Positions 9,131 through 15,937 of a DNA stretch of 38,880 nt are shown here, one piece after another; the first letter of the stretch is position 1, and every line of letters starts with the position of its first letter. This stretch comes from Candidatus Fermentibacterota bacterium (GTDB lineage: Bacteria > Fermentibacterota > Fermentibacteria > Fermentibacterales > JCC-6): NCBI GenBank assembly GCA_030592645.1, contig JAUVIR010000001.1, forward strand, positions 1 through 38,880, read 5' to 3'. Made by a program: the position numbers and the translations under genes. The notes under the pieces were generated by a model, which was not told the origin of the DNA, made no database searches, and worked only from the letters and a program-made list of their open reading frames with translations.

Positions 9131-10407
9131 ATGATATCGAAAGGATTCTGCTTATAGAAGACAAACGCGCAATGCGTAACATGCTCACAACTGCCCTTGA
9201 TGAAGATGGATGGGATGTAACCGCTGTATCTTCGGGAACCGAAGCGCTGAAGATGATCAAGAGCTGCTCTTTTGACATTCTGCTGAGTGACATATGCCTT
9301 CCAGGAAGCATCGACGGGATGGATATCCTCAGAAATTCAAGAGAATTCAATCATGGAACACCGGTGATTCTCATGACAGCATTCGGTACAGTTAACCTTG
9401 CCGTTGAAGCGATGAAGGAGGGCGCAAGGGATTTTATCACAAAACCCTTCGATCTCGACGACTTGCTGTCATTACTCAGAAGGTATGTGCATTCAAAAGG
9501 AACCGAAATAATAGGTTCTTCTCAAGCCCTTCTTTCGACACTCATAAGAGCATCGAAGGGTGCTCAGACAGATCTGAATATTCTTGTGCTGGGTGAGAGC
9601 GGTACGGGCAAAGAGCTTCTCGCAAGAATGATTCACAGGGAAAGCGCATGTTCGGATGGACCTTTCGTACCTGTCAACTGTGCTGCCATACCTGCTGATC
9701 TTATGGAGAGTGAACTCTTCGGGGCTGAAAAAGGTGCTTATACAGGAGCAGATCGAACACGGCCGGGCAGGTTCGAACATGCCCAGGGCGGAACGATCTT
9801 TCTCGATGAGGTTGGGGATCTCGGCACTTCATTACAGGGCAAACTTCTAAGAGTACTTCAGGAAAGGGAATACACCAGAGTGGGCGGATCAGAGATCTTC
9901 CACACAAATGCCAGAGTCATTTCAGCGAGCAACAGAGAACTCAAGGAGGAAACAGAAGCGGGCAGATTCAGAAAGGACCTTTACTTCAGAATCGGAGAGT
10001 TCCCTGTAACACTTGCGCCGCTTCGGGAGCGGGCTGAGGATATACCTGATCTTGCTAAACACTTCCTCAGACAGTCCGGGCACCGCGATGTTATCGTTAC
10101 AGATGACGCGATGATCAAACTCAGGGGATACCAATGGCCCGGTAATGTCAGACAGCTGAGAAGTATCGTTCTGAGGGCTGCAGCTCTCGCGGATAATAGT
10201 ATCATCGACGCAGGGATACTCGAGATAGATGATACGGTCTCCGCTGAAGGACTTCTGGAGGAATCTGCAAGGGCAGCGAAGCTTCGCGAAGAAGAAATGA
10301 TTACAAGAGTACTGAAGGAGACCTGCGGAAACAGGAAGAAAGCTGCCGAAATACTCAAAGTCAGCTACAGAACTCTGCTTTCGAGACTTAAGGAATTAGG
10401 TCTTTAG
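9127..10407 (+). CDS. NtrC-family sigma-54-dependent response regulator
   Basis: About 426 residues. The receiver domain shows 'ILLIEDKRAMR', phosphoacceptor Asp in 'LLSDICLPG' (residue 55 from GTG 9127), 'LMTAFG' and 'FITKPFD'. The central AAA+ domain has Walker A 'GESGTGKE', the sigma-54 contact loop 'GAYTGA', and Walker B 'GGTIFLDEVGDL'. The C-terminus is a Fis-type helix-turn-helix ('NRKKAAEILKVSYRTLLSRL'). The gene directly follows the histidine kinase, forming a two-component pair that activates sigma-54 promoters. The start is uncertain: GTG 9127 is a standard codon but lies in the ribosome site, while ATC 9136 fits both the spacing and the usual N-terminus of receiver domains. A large hairpin follows the stop. 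Confidence 0.93.
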   Translation: MNDIERILLIEDKRAMRNMLTTALDEDGWDVTAVSSGTEALKMIKSCSFDILLSDICLPGSIDGMDILRNSREFNHGTPVILMTAFGTVNLAVEAMKEGARDFITKPFDLDDLLSLLRRYVHSKGTEIIGSSQALLSTLIRASKGAQTDLNILVLGESGTGKELLARMIHRESACSDGPFVPVNCAAIPADLMESELFGAEKGAYTGADRTRPGRFEHAQGGTIFLDEVGDLGTSLQGKLLRVLQEREYTRVGGSEIFHTNARVISASNRELKEETEAGRFRKDLYFRIGEFPVTLAPLRERAEDIPDLAKHFLRQSGHRDVIVTDDAMIKLRGYQWPGNVRQLRSIVLRAAALADNSIIDAGILEIDDTVSAEGLLEESARAAKLREEEMITRVLKETCGNRKKAAEILKVSYRTLLSRLKELGL

Positions 10408-10419
10408 TGGCAGGTAGTC

Positions 10420-10483
10420 GGGGTCGGACGTCACTTGCGACACTTGCAGATCAATACAAGTGTCGCAAGTGACGTCCGGCCCC
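10420..10483 (+). repeat. Long inverted repeat (27-bp stem, 10-base loop)
   Basis: The arms are 10420-10446 and 10457-10483. They are complementary at 26 of 27 positions, and the one exception (T10424 against G10479) is a G-U pair in RNA. The loop is 10447-10456. It begins 13 bases after the regulator stop. No T tract follows directly, so it is not a textbook rho-independent terminator. It may be a REP-like palindrome, a 3' mRNA stabiliser or a bidirectional stop. No second copy was noticed in this window. Confidence 0.85.
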
Positions 10484-10578
10484 CTGTCGAATATGTTCAC
10501 GCATACTTTTTAATCACCCATTTAACAATTCCTGGATATGAGCACTAACACGTATAATGCAAGGAGATCTGTCTCAAC

Positions 10579-12522
10579 GTGATAAAAACAATGGAAGAGA
10601 TGACAGCATCGGATTACAAGGCGATAGGACTTCGCAGCGGACTTGAGATACATCAGCAGCTCGATACGGCTAAAAAGCTCTTCTGCCGTTGTCCGGTGCT
10701 TCCCTATTCCGATGTTTACGATGCCAGGATACTCCGTCATATGAGACCAACACTTTCGGAGCTTGGTGAATACGACGGGACAGCTCTTATGGAGTTTAAA
10801 ACCAGGAAAAACATTACCTACCAGATAAATACTGATACGATATGTACTTACGAAATGGATGATAATCCTCCTTTTGAACTTAATCCGAAGGCTCTTGATA
10901 TCGCTCTTGAGATAACAATGCTCCTGAACTGTAAACTTGTAAGCGAGATCCATATTTTAAGGAAGCAATATCTTGATGGTTCGATACCTGCGGGTTTTCA
11001 GAGGACAACTCTTCTGGGAGTTGACGGCTGGATTCCGTTCGGGGACAGGCGGATCACCATTATCCAGCTTGGACTTGAGGAGGACGCATGCCGGGAAGTA
11101 AGCGACAACGGGCATGAACGGGTCTATCTTACCGACAGGCTTGGAATACCGCTTATAGAGACTGTAACAGCCCCGGATATGACCACTCCTGCAGAAGTGG
11201 CTCAGGTTGCCGTTATACTGAGTAATCTTGCACGCGCTTCGGGAAAGGTCAGAAGAGGGATAGGTGCTGCAAGGCAGGATGTGAACGTATCTGTAGCCGG
11301 CGGATGCAGGGTTGAGATAAAAGGTGTTTCTCGGATTCCCACAATACCTCTCCTTGTTCATAACGAAGCCTTCAGACAGGTATCTCTGCTTGAGATCAAG
11401 AGTGAATTGTCCGATCGTGGAATAACCGCTTCCACTTTCAGCTCGGAGTCTTTCGATGTTACCACCGAACTATCAGGAACTTCCTACAGGTATGCAGCTG
11501 AAGCTCTGAAGAAGGGGTTTGAATTACGGGCAGTTGTTTTCAGGGGATACCGCGGGTTATTTTCAAAGATCACACAGCCCGGTCATACCTTTGCTCGCGA
11601 GATATCCGATAGAGTACGTGTGGTCGCATGTCTGGACAGCCTTCCTAATATCGTTCACGACGGGGAGGAAGGTCACAGTTTCTCTCCCAATGAATGGGAG
11701 ATATTGAGAAAAGTTACAGGCGCAGGGCAGGAAGATGCCGTTATTGTAGTCTGGGGATCGGCTGATGATATTGAAACGGCGGCAAGTGAAATAACCATTC
11801 GCGCAAAAGAAGCTATCGATGGAGTACCCAGTGAGACAAGGCAGGCGCTTCCCGATTTAACGAATGGATTCGAGCGAATTCTTCCCGGGCCGAACAGAAT
11901 GTATCCGGATACAGACCTGCCCCCTATAGCCATAGCGGAAGACAGGATCGAGCGCATTGCATCTGTTCTTCCCGAGCGTCCGTGGGAACGTGAAAAAAGG
12001 TATGCTGAGGAAGGTGTACCTGAGGAGTCCGCCCGCCAGATGAGTATTTCAGACATTAGATATCTCTACGATACTGCTGTGGAACGAACTGTCTACTCTT
12101 CACGTGTTCTTATGCACTTCTTCCTGAGCACTCTGCCGCATCTGAAGATAAGCGGAAGGGTTCGGGGATTGACGGAAGATAACCTGATAGATGTCCTTGT
12201 GGAAGCAGGAATTCACAAACTATCCATTGAAGCAGCTGCTTTCATTCTTGAGGGAGTTTGCGATCATGAACATTCAGAAATTGATGAAGTTATCACGAAC
12301 CTGAAAATTCCCGGGATAGAAGAACTGGAAAAGGTATCCCAACATATAATTGAAGCTGCAGGTGATTTAGATACACTCCTTCTTGAGCAATATGTTACCG
12401 GCCGGGTAAGGGAGAGATTCAATTTAATACCGGGCGGCAAAGATGTATTGGAACTTGTTCGAAACGTAATCCGTTCCAGAGATGCCATCTCATCATCCTT
12501 GCAGAAAACGAAAGGGAGGTGA
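10579..12522 (+). CDS. gatE: Glu-tRNA(Gln) amidotransferase subunit E (archaeal type)
   Basis: 647 residues, close to the usual GatE length. 'GLEIHQQLDT' followed by 'KKLFCRCP' is the family signature near the N-terminus; 'RHMRPTLSELGEYDG', 'RKQYLDGS' and 'GFQRT' follow in the expected order. 'LPGPNRMYPDTDLPPI' marks the end of the GAD-type insertion domain, and the last 150 residues form the helical tRNA-contacting tail. GatE phosphorylates Glu-tRNA(Gln) and transfers ammonia delivered by GatD. The GatDE pair is known as the archaeal system, whereas bacteria normally use GatCAB. GTG 10579 has AAGGAG 12 bases upstream, a long spacing; ATG 10591 is an alternative. The stop TGA is part of the gatD ribosome site. 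Confidence 0.95.
   Translation: MIKTMEEMTASDYKAIGLRSGLEIHQQLDTAKKLFCRCPVLPYSDVYDARILRHMRPTLSELGEYDGTALMEFKTRKNITYQINTDTICTYEMDDNPPFELNPKALDIALEITMLLNCKLVSEIHILRKQYLDGSIPAGFQRTTLLGVDGWIPFGDRRITIIQLGLEEDACREVSDNGHERVYLTDRLGIPLIETVTAPDMTTPAEVAQVAVILSNLARASGKVRRGIGAARQDVNVSVAGGCRVEIKGVSRIPTIPLLVHNEAFRQVSLLEIKSELSDRGITASTFSSESFDVTTELSGTSYRYAAEALKKGFELRAVVFRGYRGLFSKITQPGHTFAREISDRVRVVACLDSLPNIVHDGEEGHSFSPNEWEILRKVTGAGQEDAVIVVWGSADDIETAASEITIRAKEAIDGVPSETRQALPDLTNGFERILPGPNRMYPDTDLPPIAIAEDRIERIASVLPERPWEREKRYAEEGVPEESARQMSISDIRYLYDTAVERTVYSSRVLMHFFLSTLPHLKISGRVRGLTEDNLIDVLVEAGIHKLSIEAAAFILEGVCDHEHSEIDEVITNLKIPGIEELEKVSQHIIEAAGDLDTLLLEQYVTGRVRERFNLIPGGKDVLELVRNVIRSRDAISSSLQKTKGR
12514..12522 (+). promoter_or_regulatory. 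Shine-Dalgarno site for gatD, overlapping the gatE stop
   Basis: GGGAGGTGA contains the gatE stop codon TGA as its last three bases. It lies 6 bases before CTG 12529, an ideal distance, and supports CTG as the gatD initiator. The arrangement implies tight termination-reinitiation coupling of the two subunits. Confidence 0.7.
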
Positions 12523-12528
12523 TCGAAA

Positions 12529-13914
12529 CTGTCTTCAGATCTATACAAAGGCTATCAGGGTAAAAGCCTGGAGTGCCTGAAGAAATTCAGTGTTGGTGTA
12601 TGGTCGGACGTTGATATAAAATCAACAAGAGGAGGCTTCAAAGGGGTCATCCTTCCAAGATCGGAAACAGCAGACGATACACATATAGTATTGAAGATCC
12701 ACAACGGTTACAATGTGGGACTGAGTGTAGATACTATAGAATCGATTACGGAACTCGGAAGGAATGAAGCTCATTATAAGATCCCCGAGAAGGAATTCCC
12801 ATCCGATCCATCAAAACCGAATGTAAAACTTTTCGGAACCGGCGGCACTATAGCATCCAGGCTGGATTACAGGACCGGTGCTGTTATTCCCGCATTTTCC
12901 CCGGGTGAGCTCTACGGCTCCGTACCTGAACTCGCAGATATATGCAATCTTAAAACAGAGAAGCTTTATGGAGTATTCAGTGAGAATATGGGACCCGAGC
13001 AGTGGAAGGGTACGGCAGAAGCGATAGGCAGAGAAATAGCTGACGGTGTTGACGGTATAGTCATTGGTCATGGGACGGATACCATGCATCACACCGCTGC
13101 TGTTCTTTCTTTCATGATTCAGGATTCTCCTGTTCCTATCGTAATGGTCGGTTCCCAGAGATCAAGTGACAGACCTTCCAGCGATGCTGCGATTAACCTT
13201 ATGAATGCCACCTATGCTGCTGCGCACAGCGATATAGCAGAAGTGATGGTCTGTATGTTCGGACCGACAAGTGACCAGTACGGTCTTCTGCACAGGGGTA
13301 CGAGGGTCAGAAAAATGCACTCCTCCTACAGGTCAACATTCAGAACTATCGGGGATATACCCCTGGCAATGGTTGAAAATGGAAAGATCACACATCTGAA
13401 GAAGGATTACAAAAAAAGAGATAAAGAACGCAAGGTGATCATTAACACTGCATTCGATCCAAGGGTATCAATTGTTTACTACTATCCGGATATGAAACCC
13501 GACATAATCGAATCGCTCATAGATAACGGCTACCTGGGTATAATTATTGCGGGTACAGGACTTGGACATGTCAACAAACCGCTTTACCCTGTACTTAAGA
13601 AAGCATGTGAGCAGGGTATACATATATACATGACAGTTCAGACGTTGTGGGGATATGTACAGATGTTCGTTTACGATACTGGCAGGGACATCATGGATCT
13701 TGGTGTATTTCCAGCATCTAACATGCTTCCTGAGGTGGCATACGTAAAACTGTGCTGGGCGCTTGGACAAAGTCATGATCGTGATGAGGTTTCGAGGATC
13801 ATGCTGAATCCTGTAGCCGGTGAGATAACTGAACGGGAACCGCACAACGGTTATCTTATACTCCAGGGCGGCATTCCGGAGGTTGAAGAGTTCATAAGCA
13901 AGTACAAAAAATAG
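12529..13914 (+). CDS. gatD: Glu-tRNA(Gln) amidotransferase subunit D (archaeal type)
   Basis: 461 residues if CTG 12529 is the start. The residues between CTG 12529 and the first standard start (TTG 12691) read as the GatD N-terminal Tudor-like domain ('YKGYQGKSLECLKKFSVGVW', 'GFKGVILPR', 'HIVLKIHNGYNVGL'), so the TTG would delete a conserved domain. The asparaginase-like domain has 'GTGGTIASRLDY' (Thr107 region), 'GHGTDTMHHTAA' (Thr and Asp) and 'TRVRKMHSSY' (catalytic Lys). GatD hydrolyses glutamine and channels ammonia to GatE. The frame is the same as that of gatE, separated only by its TGA and two codons. AnsA-type asparaginase is ruled out by the N-terminal domain and the adjacent gatE. 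Confidence 0.95.
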   Translation: MSSDLYKGYQGKSLECLKKFSVGVWSDVDIKSTRGGFKGVILPRSETADDTHIVLKIHNGYNVGLSVDTIESITELGRNEAHYKIPEKEFPSDPSKPNVKLFGTGGTIASRLDYRTGAVIPAFSPGELYGSVPELADICNLKTEKLYGVFSENMGPEQWKGTAEAIGREIADGVDGIVIGHGTDTMHHTAAVLSFMIQDSPVPIVMVGSQRSSDRPSSDAAINLMNATYAAAHSDIAEVMVCMFGPTSDQYGLLHRGTRVRKMHSSYRSTFRTIGDIPLAMVENGKITHLKKDYKKRDKERKVIINTAFDPRVSIVYYYPDMKPDIIESLIDNGYLGIIIAGTGLGHVNKPLYPVLKKACEQGIHIYMTVQTLWGYVQMFVYDTGRDIMDLGVFPASNMLPEVAYVKLCWALGQSHDRDEVSRIMLNPVAGEITEREPHNGYLILQGGIPEVEEFISKYKK

Positions 13915-13955
13915 AGAAATGAGACTTCGAGATGGATGACATGTTTCATCAGCTG

Positions 13956-13984
13956 TTGACCCGGCTGCTGTGGAACAATATTAT
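13956..13984 (+). promoter_or_regulatory. Predicted sigma-70-type promoter of the hpf-pts gene group
   Basis: The -35 box TTGACC (13956-13961) matches 5 of 6 consensus bases. An exact 17-base spacer separates it from the -10 box TATTAT (13979-13984), which also matches 5 of 6. It lies 41 bases after the gatD stop and is the best promoter match noticed in the window. Transcription would begin near 13991, leaving a leader of about 130 bases before hpf. Confidence 0.65.
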
Positions 13985-14015
13985 AGTTTCGTGATAAATA
14001 TATTTGTGATTGCTT

Positions 14016-14064
14016 CACTGTTCAGGATATGCCTAAATCGCATACTTGGGGACAGTGTTTTTTT
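14016..14064 (+). terminator. Terminator-like hairpin with T7 tract in the hpf leader
   Basis: The outer stem pairs CACTGTTC (14016-14023) with GGACAGTG (14050-14057), 8 pairs including one G-U. An inner stem pairs TATGC (14028-14032) with GCATA (14040-14044) around a 7-base loop. Seven T residues follow at once (14058-14064). It lies downstream of the predicted promoter and 56 bases before hpf, so it would either end gatDE transcripts, attenuate hpf transcription, or release a short RNA of about 74 bases. Confidence 0.65.
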
Positions 14065-14120
14065 GTACATGTTCACCGTTTCCCTTGAAATAATAGGCAC
14101 CTACCCGAAGGGAGTTCTAA

Positions 14121-14663
14121 ATGAACATTGAGATCAGTGGCAGGCACTTTGATCTGACAGATGCTCTTAAGGAGCATGTTGAGCATAAACTGAAAACCAT
14201 AGATAGATTCTATGATGGCATAAGTGATATACATGTAATACTGGAAGTAACTTCCGGCACCAATCATGTGCATTTGCAGGTAAGAGGAAATCATATAAAG
14301 CTGGATTCAAAATCGGAAGCCCACGATATCTATGCGGCTTTCGATGATGCATTTAATTCCCTGGAGAGCCAGGTAAGAAAATTCAAGGATAAGATGCATA
14401 ACCATTCTCACAGGAATGATTCGAACGGGACTTCTCTCACATACTACGTTGCCGCCGAGGAATCGGAGTTTGATAACGGTATTCTTATCGATGATTTGAA
14501 ACAGATACCAAGGTTGAAAACCGAGGACGCGATAATGAATTACGAAATTGAGCAGGAAGGGGATTATGTGTTTCAGAACACTGAAACCGGGAAGCTCAGT
14601 ATCGTATATCTGACCTCCAGCGGTAAAACACAAGTTGTGGAACTTGTAAGAGAACAGAAATAA
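14121..14663 (+). CDS. hpf: Ribosome hibernation promoting factor, long form
   Basis: 180 residues, the length of long HPF. The N-terminal domain ('MNIEISGRHFDLTDALKEHV' to about residue 95) is the S30AE/YfiA fold that sits in the 30S decoding region. A short linker follows, then the C-terminal dimerisation domain with 'RLKTEDAIMNYEIEQEGDYV' and 'NTETGKLSIVYL', matching the long-form pattern that pairs two ribosomes as 100S particles. GGGAG lies 6 bases before the ATG. It is the first gene after the predicted promoter and leader hairpin, and is followed by hprK after 14 bases, resembling the hpf/hprK grouping known in proteobacteria, but without ptsN here. Confidence 0.93.
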   Translation: MNIEISGRHFDLTDALKEHVEHKLKTIDRFYDGISDIHVILEVTSGTNHVHLQVRGNHIKLDSKSEAHDIYAAFDDAFNSLESQVRKFKDKMHNHSHRNDSNGTSLTYYVAAEESEFDNGILIDDLKQIPRLKTEDAIMNYEIEQEGDYVFQNTETGKLSIVYLTSSGKTQVVELVREQK

Positions 14664-14677
14664 CGGAGTAGATCCTG

Positions 14678-15676
14678 ATGAAAGACATCCCTGACAAGGG
14701 AAAGCTTACTGTTGGAAAACTCTTCGAGATACTTGGCGACCGCCTTGAAATGGAAACAGTAAACGGAGATTCCGGTTTTCGGAGAATAATCCAATCACAG
14801 GATATCAGCCGGCCCGGAATGGCACTGACAGGATATCTTCACAAATTTCTCCATGACAGATTACAGATATTCGGTGAAACGGAGATATCATATCTCAATT
14901 CACTTACGGTGCCGCGAAGAAATTCATTGATAGCAGCGATATTCCAATTCCCGATATACTGCTGTATTGTTACCAAAGGACTGGAACCGCCGGAAGAACT
15001 TGTACGCCTCTCCAAATCCAATTCTTCTGCTCTGTTTCGCTCAAGAATGGACACTACTCCACTGATACATGAGCTGCACAGTTACCTGGACCTTGTATTC
15101 GCACCCAGAACGAATGTGTACGGAAGTCTGGTAGAGGTGTTCGGTGCAGGAGTTCTTTGTACTGGAAGAAGCGCAATAGGCAAAAGCGAGACGGTGCTGG
15201 GGCTTTTAGAGAGAGGGCATAGACTGATTGCGGACGACAGGGTTCATGTAAGAAGAATAGGCAACACGATTATTGGAACCGGGGATTCGGCAATGGCACA
15301 TCATATGGAGATAAGAGGACTCGGCCTTGTGGATGTCTGTGCATTCTACGGTATACGATCGGTTAAGAACAGGCAGCAGATAAATCTGGAAGTAAGACTG
15401 GAAGAATGGTCAAGGGATAATCAGGATTTCGACAGGACCGGTCTTATACAGAAGATCAGTACTATACTTGATCTTCCGATACCCCTGACCATAATACCTG
15501 TTCTTCCAGGAAGGAACCTTACACTGCTGCTTGAGGTTGCAGTCATGAACTACCTTCTTCTCAAGAAGGGAAGGAATGTACCCGAGGAGGTCGAAAAAGA
15601 CCTTATTGCCAGAATAATAATGAAAGAACTCAAATCAGGTAAAAAGAAAGACCTGGAGGACCTCAGTGATAGTTAA
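14678..15676 (+). CDS. hprK: HPr kinase/phosphorylase
   Basis: 332 residues, slightly longer than the usual 310-320. The N-terminal regulatory domain runs to about residue 140. The kinase domain has a P-loop 'GRSAIGKSE' starting at residue 163, with Ala where many HprKs have Gly, then 'LIADDRVHVRR' and the family signature 'MEIRGLGLVDV'. HprK phosphorylates and dephosphorylates Ser46 of HPr in response to energy and phosphate state. The gene overlaps ptsH by 11 bases, so enzyme and substrate are made together. The last 20 residues are a charged tail. Confidence 0.95.
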   Translation: MKDIPDKGKLTVGKLFEILGDRLEMETVNGDSGFRRIIQSQDISRPGMALTGYLHKFLHDRLQIFGETEISYLNSLTVPRRNSLIAAIFQFPIYCCIVTKGLEPPEELVRLSKSNSSALFRSRMDTTPLIHELHSYLDLVFAPRTNVYGSLVEVFGAGVLCTGRSAIGKSETVLGLLERGHRLIADDRVHVRRIGNTIIGTGDSAMAHHMEIRGLGLVDVCAFYGIRSVKNRQQINLEVRLEEWSRDNQDFDRTGLIQKISTILDLPIPLTIIPVLPGRNLTLLLEVAVMNYLLLKKGRNVPEEVEKDLIARIIMKELKSGKKKDLEDLSDS

Positions 15677-15932
15677 AAAAGCTGAAGTAGTTAACAGACT
15701 CGGAATTCATGCCCGCCCGGCGGCTCAGATAGTCAAGGCGGCTTCACAGTATGACTGCAGTCTGACACTGACAGTTGATGGAGATTCTGTCAACGCTAAA
15801 AGCATTATGGGTGTAATGACACTTGCCGCATGCAAGGGGAGTATCATAGAAGTCACGGCTGAAGGTGACGATGAAAATATTGCGATTTTATCCATCATCG
15901 AGATAATCAGGAACGGCTTCGGAGAGGAATAG
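15666..15932 (+). CDS. ptsH: Phosphocarrier protein HPr
   Basis: 88 residues, standard HPr size. 'NRLGIHARPAAQ' places the Enzyme I-phosphorylated His at residue 15, and 'NAKSIMGVMTLAA' places Ser at residue 46, the HprK site. Both sites are intact, so the protein can be phosphorylated by PtsI and by HprK. GTG 15666 has GGAGG 6 bases upstream and gives exactly the canonical numbering. It is flanked by its two kinases, hprK and ptsI. Confidence 0.97.
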   Translation: MIVKKAEVVNRLGIHARPAAQIVKAASQYDCSLTLTVDGDSVNAKSIMGVMTLAACKGSIIEVTAEGDDENIAILSIIEIIRNGFGEE

Positions 15933-15937
15933 AACGA

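Noticed and set aside
10420-10483. The long hairpin as a standard rho-independent terminator
   Set aside because: No T tract follows the stem directly; the nearest T run is about 25 bases further on. It is listed as an inverted repeat instead.
10553-10558. A perfect TATAAT -10 box before gatE
   Set aside because: No acceptable -35 box lies 15-19 bases upstream, and a start near 10565 would cut through the AAGGAG ribosome site at 10561.
12520-12522. The gatE TGA as a selenocysteine or other recoded codon
   Set aside because: GatE already has its expected full length, and the GatD N-terminal domain begins just after with its own ribosome site. Simple termination and reinitiation explains it.
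12691-13914. gatD starting at TTG 12691
   Set aside because: It would remove the conserved N-terminal GatD domain and has no ribosome binding site at a useful distance.
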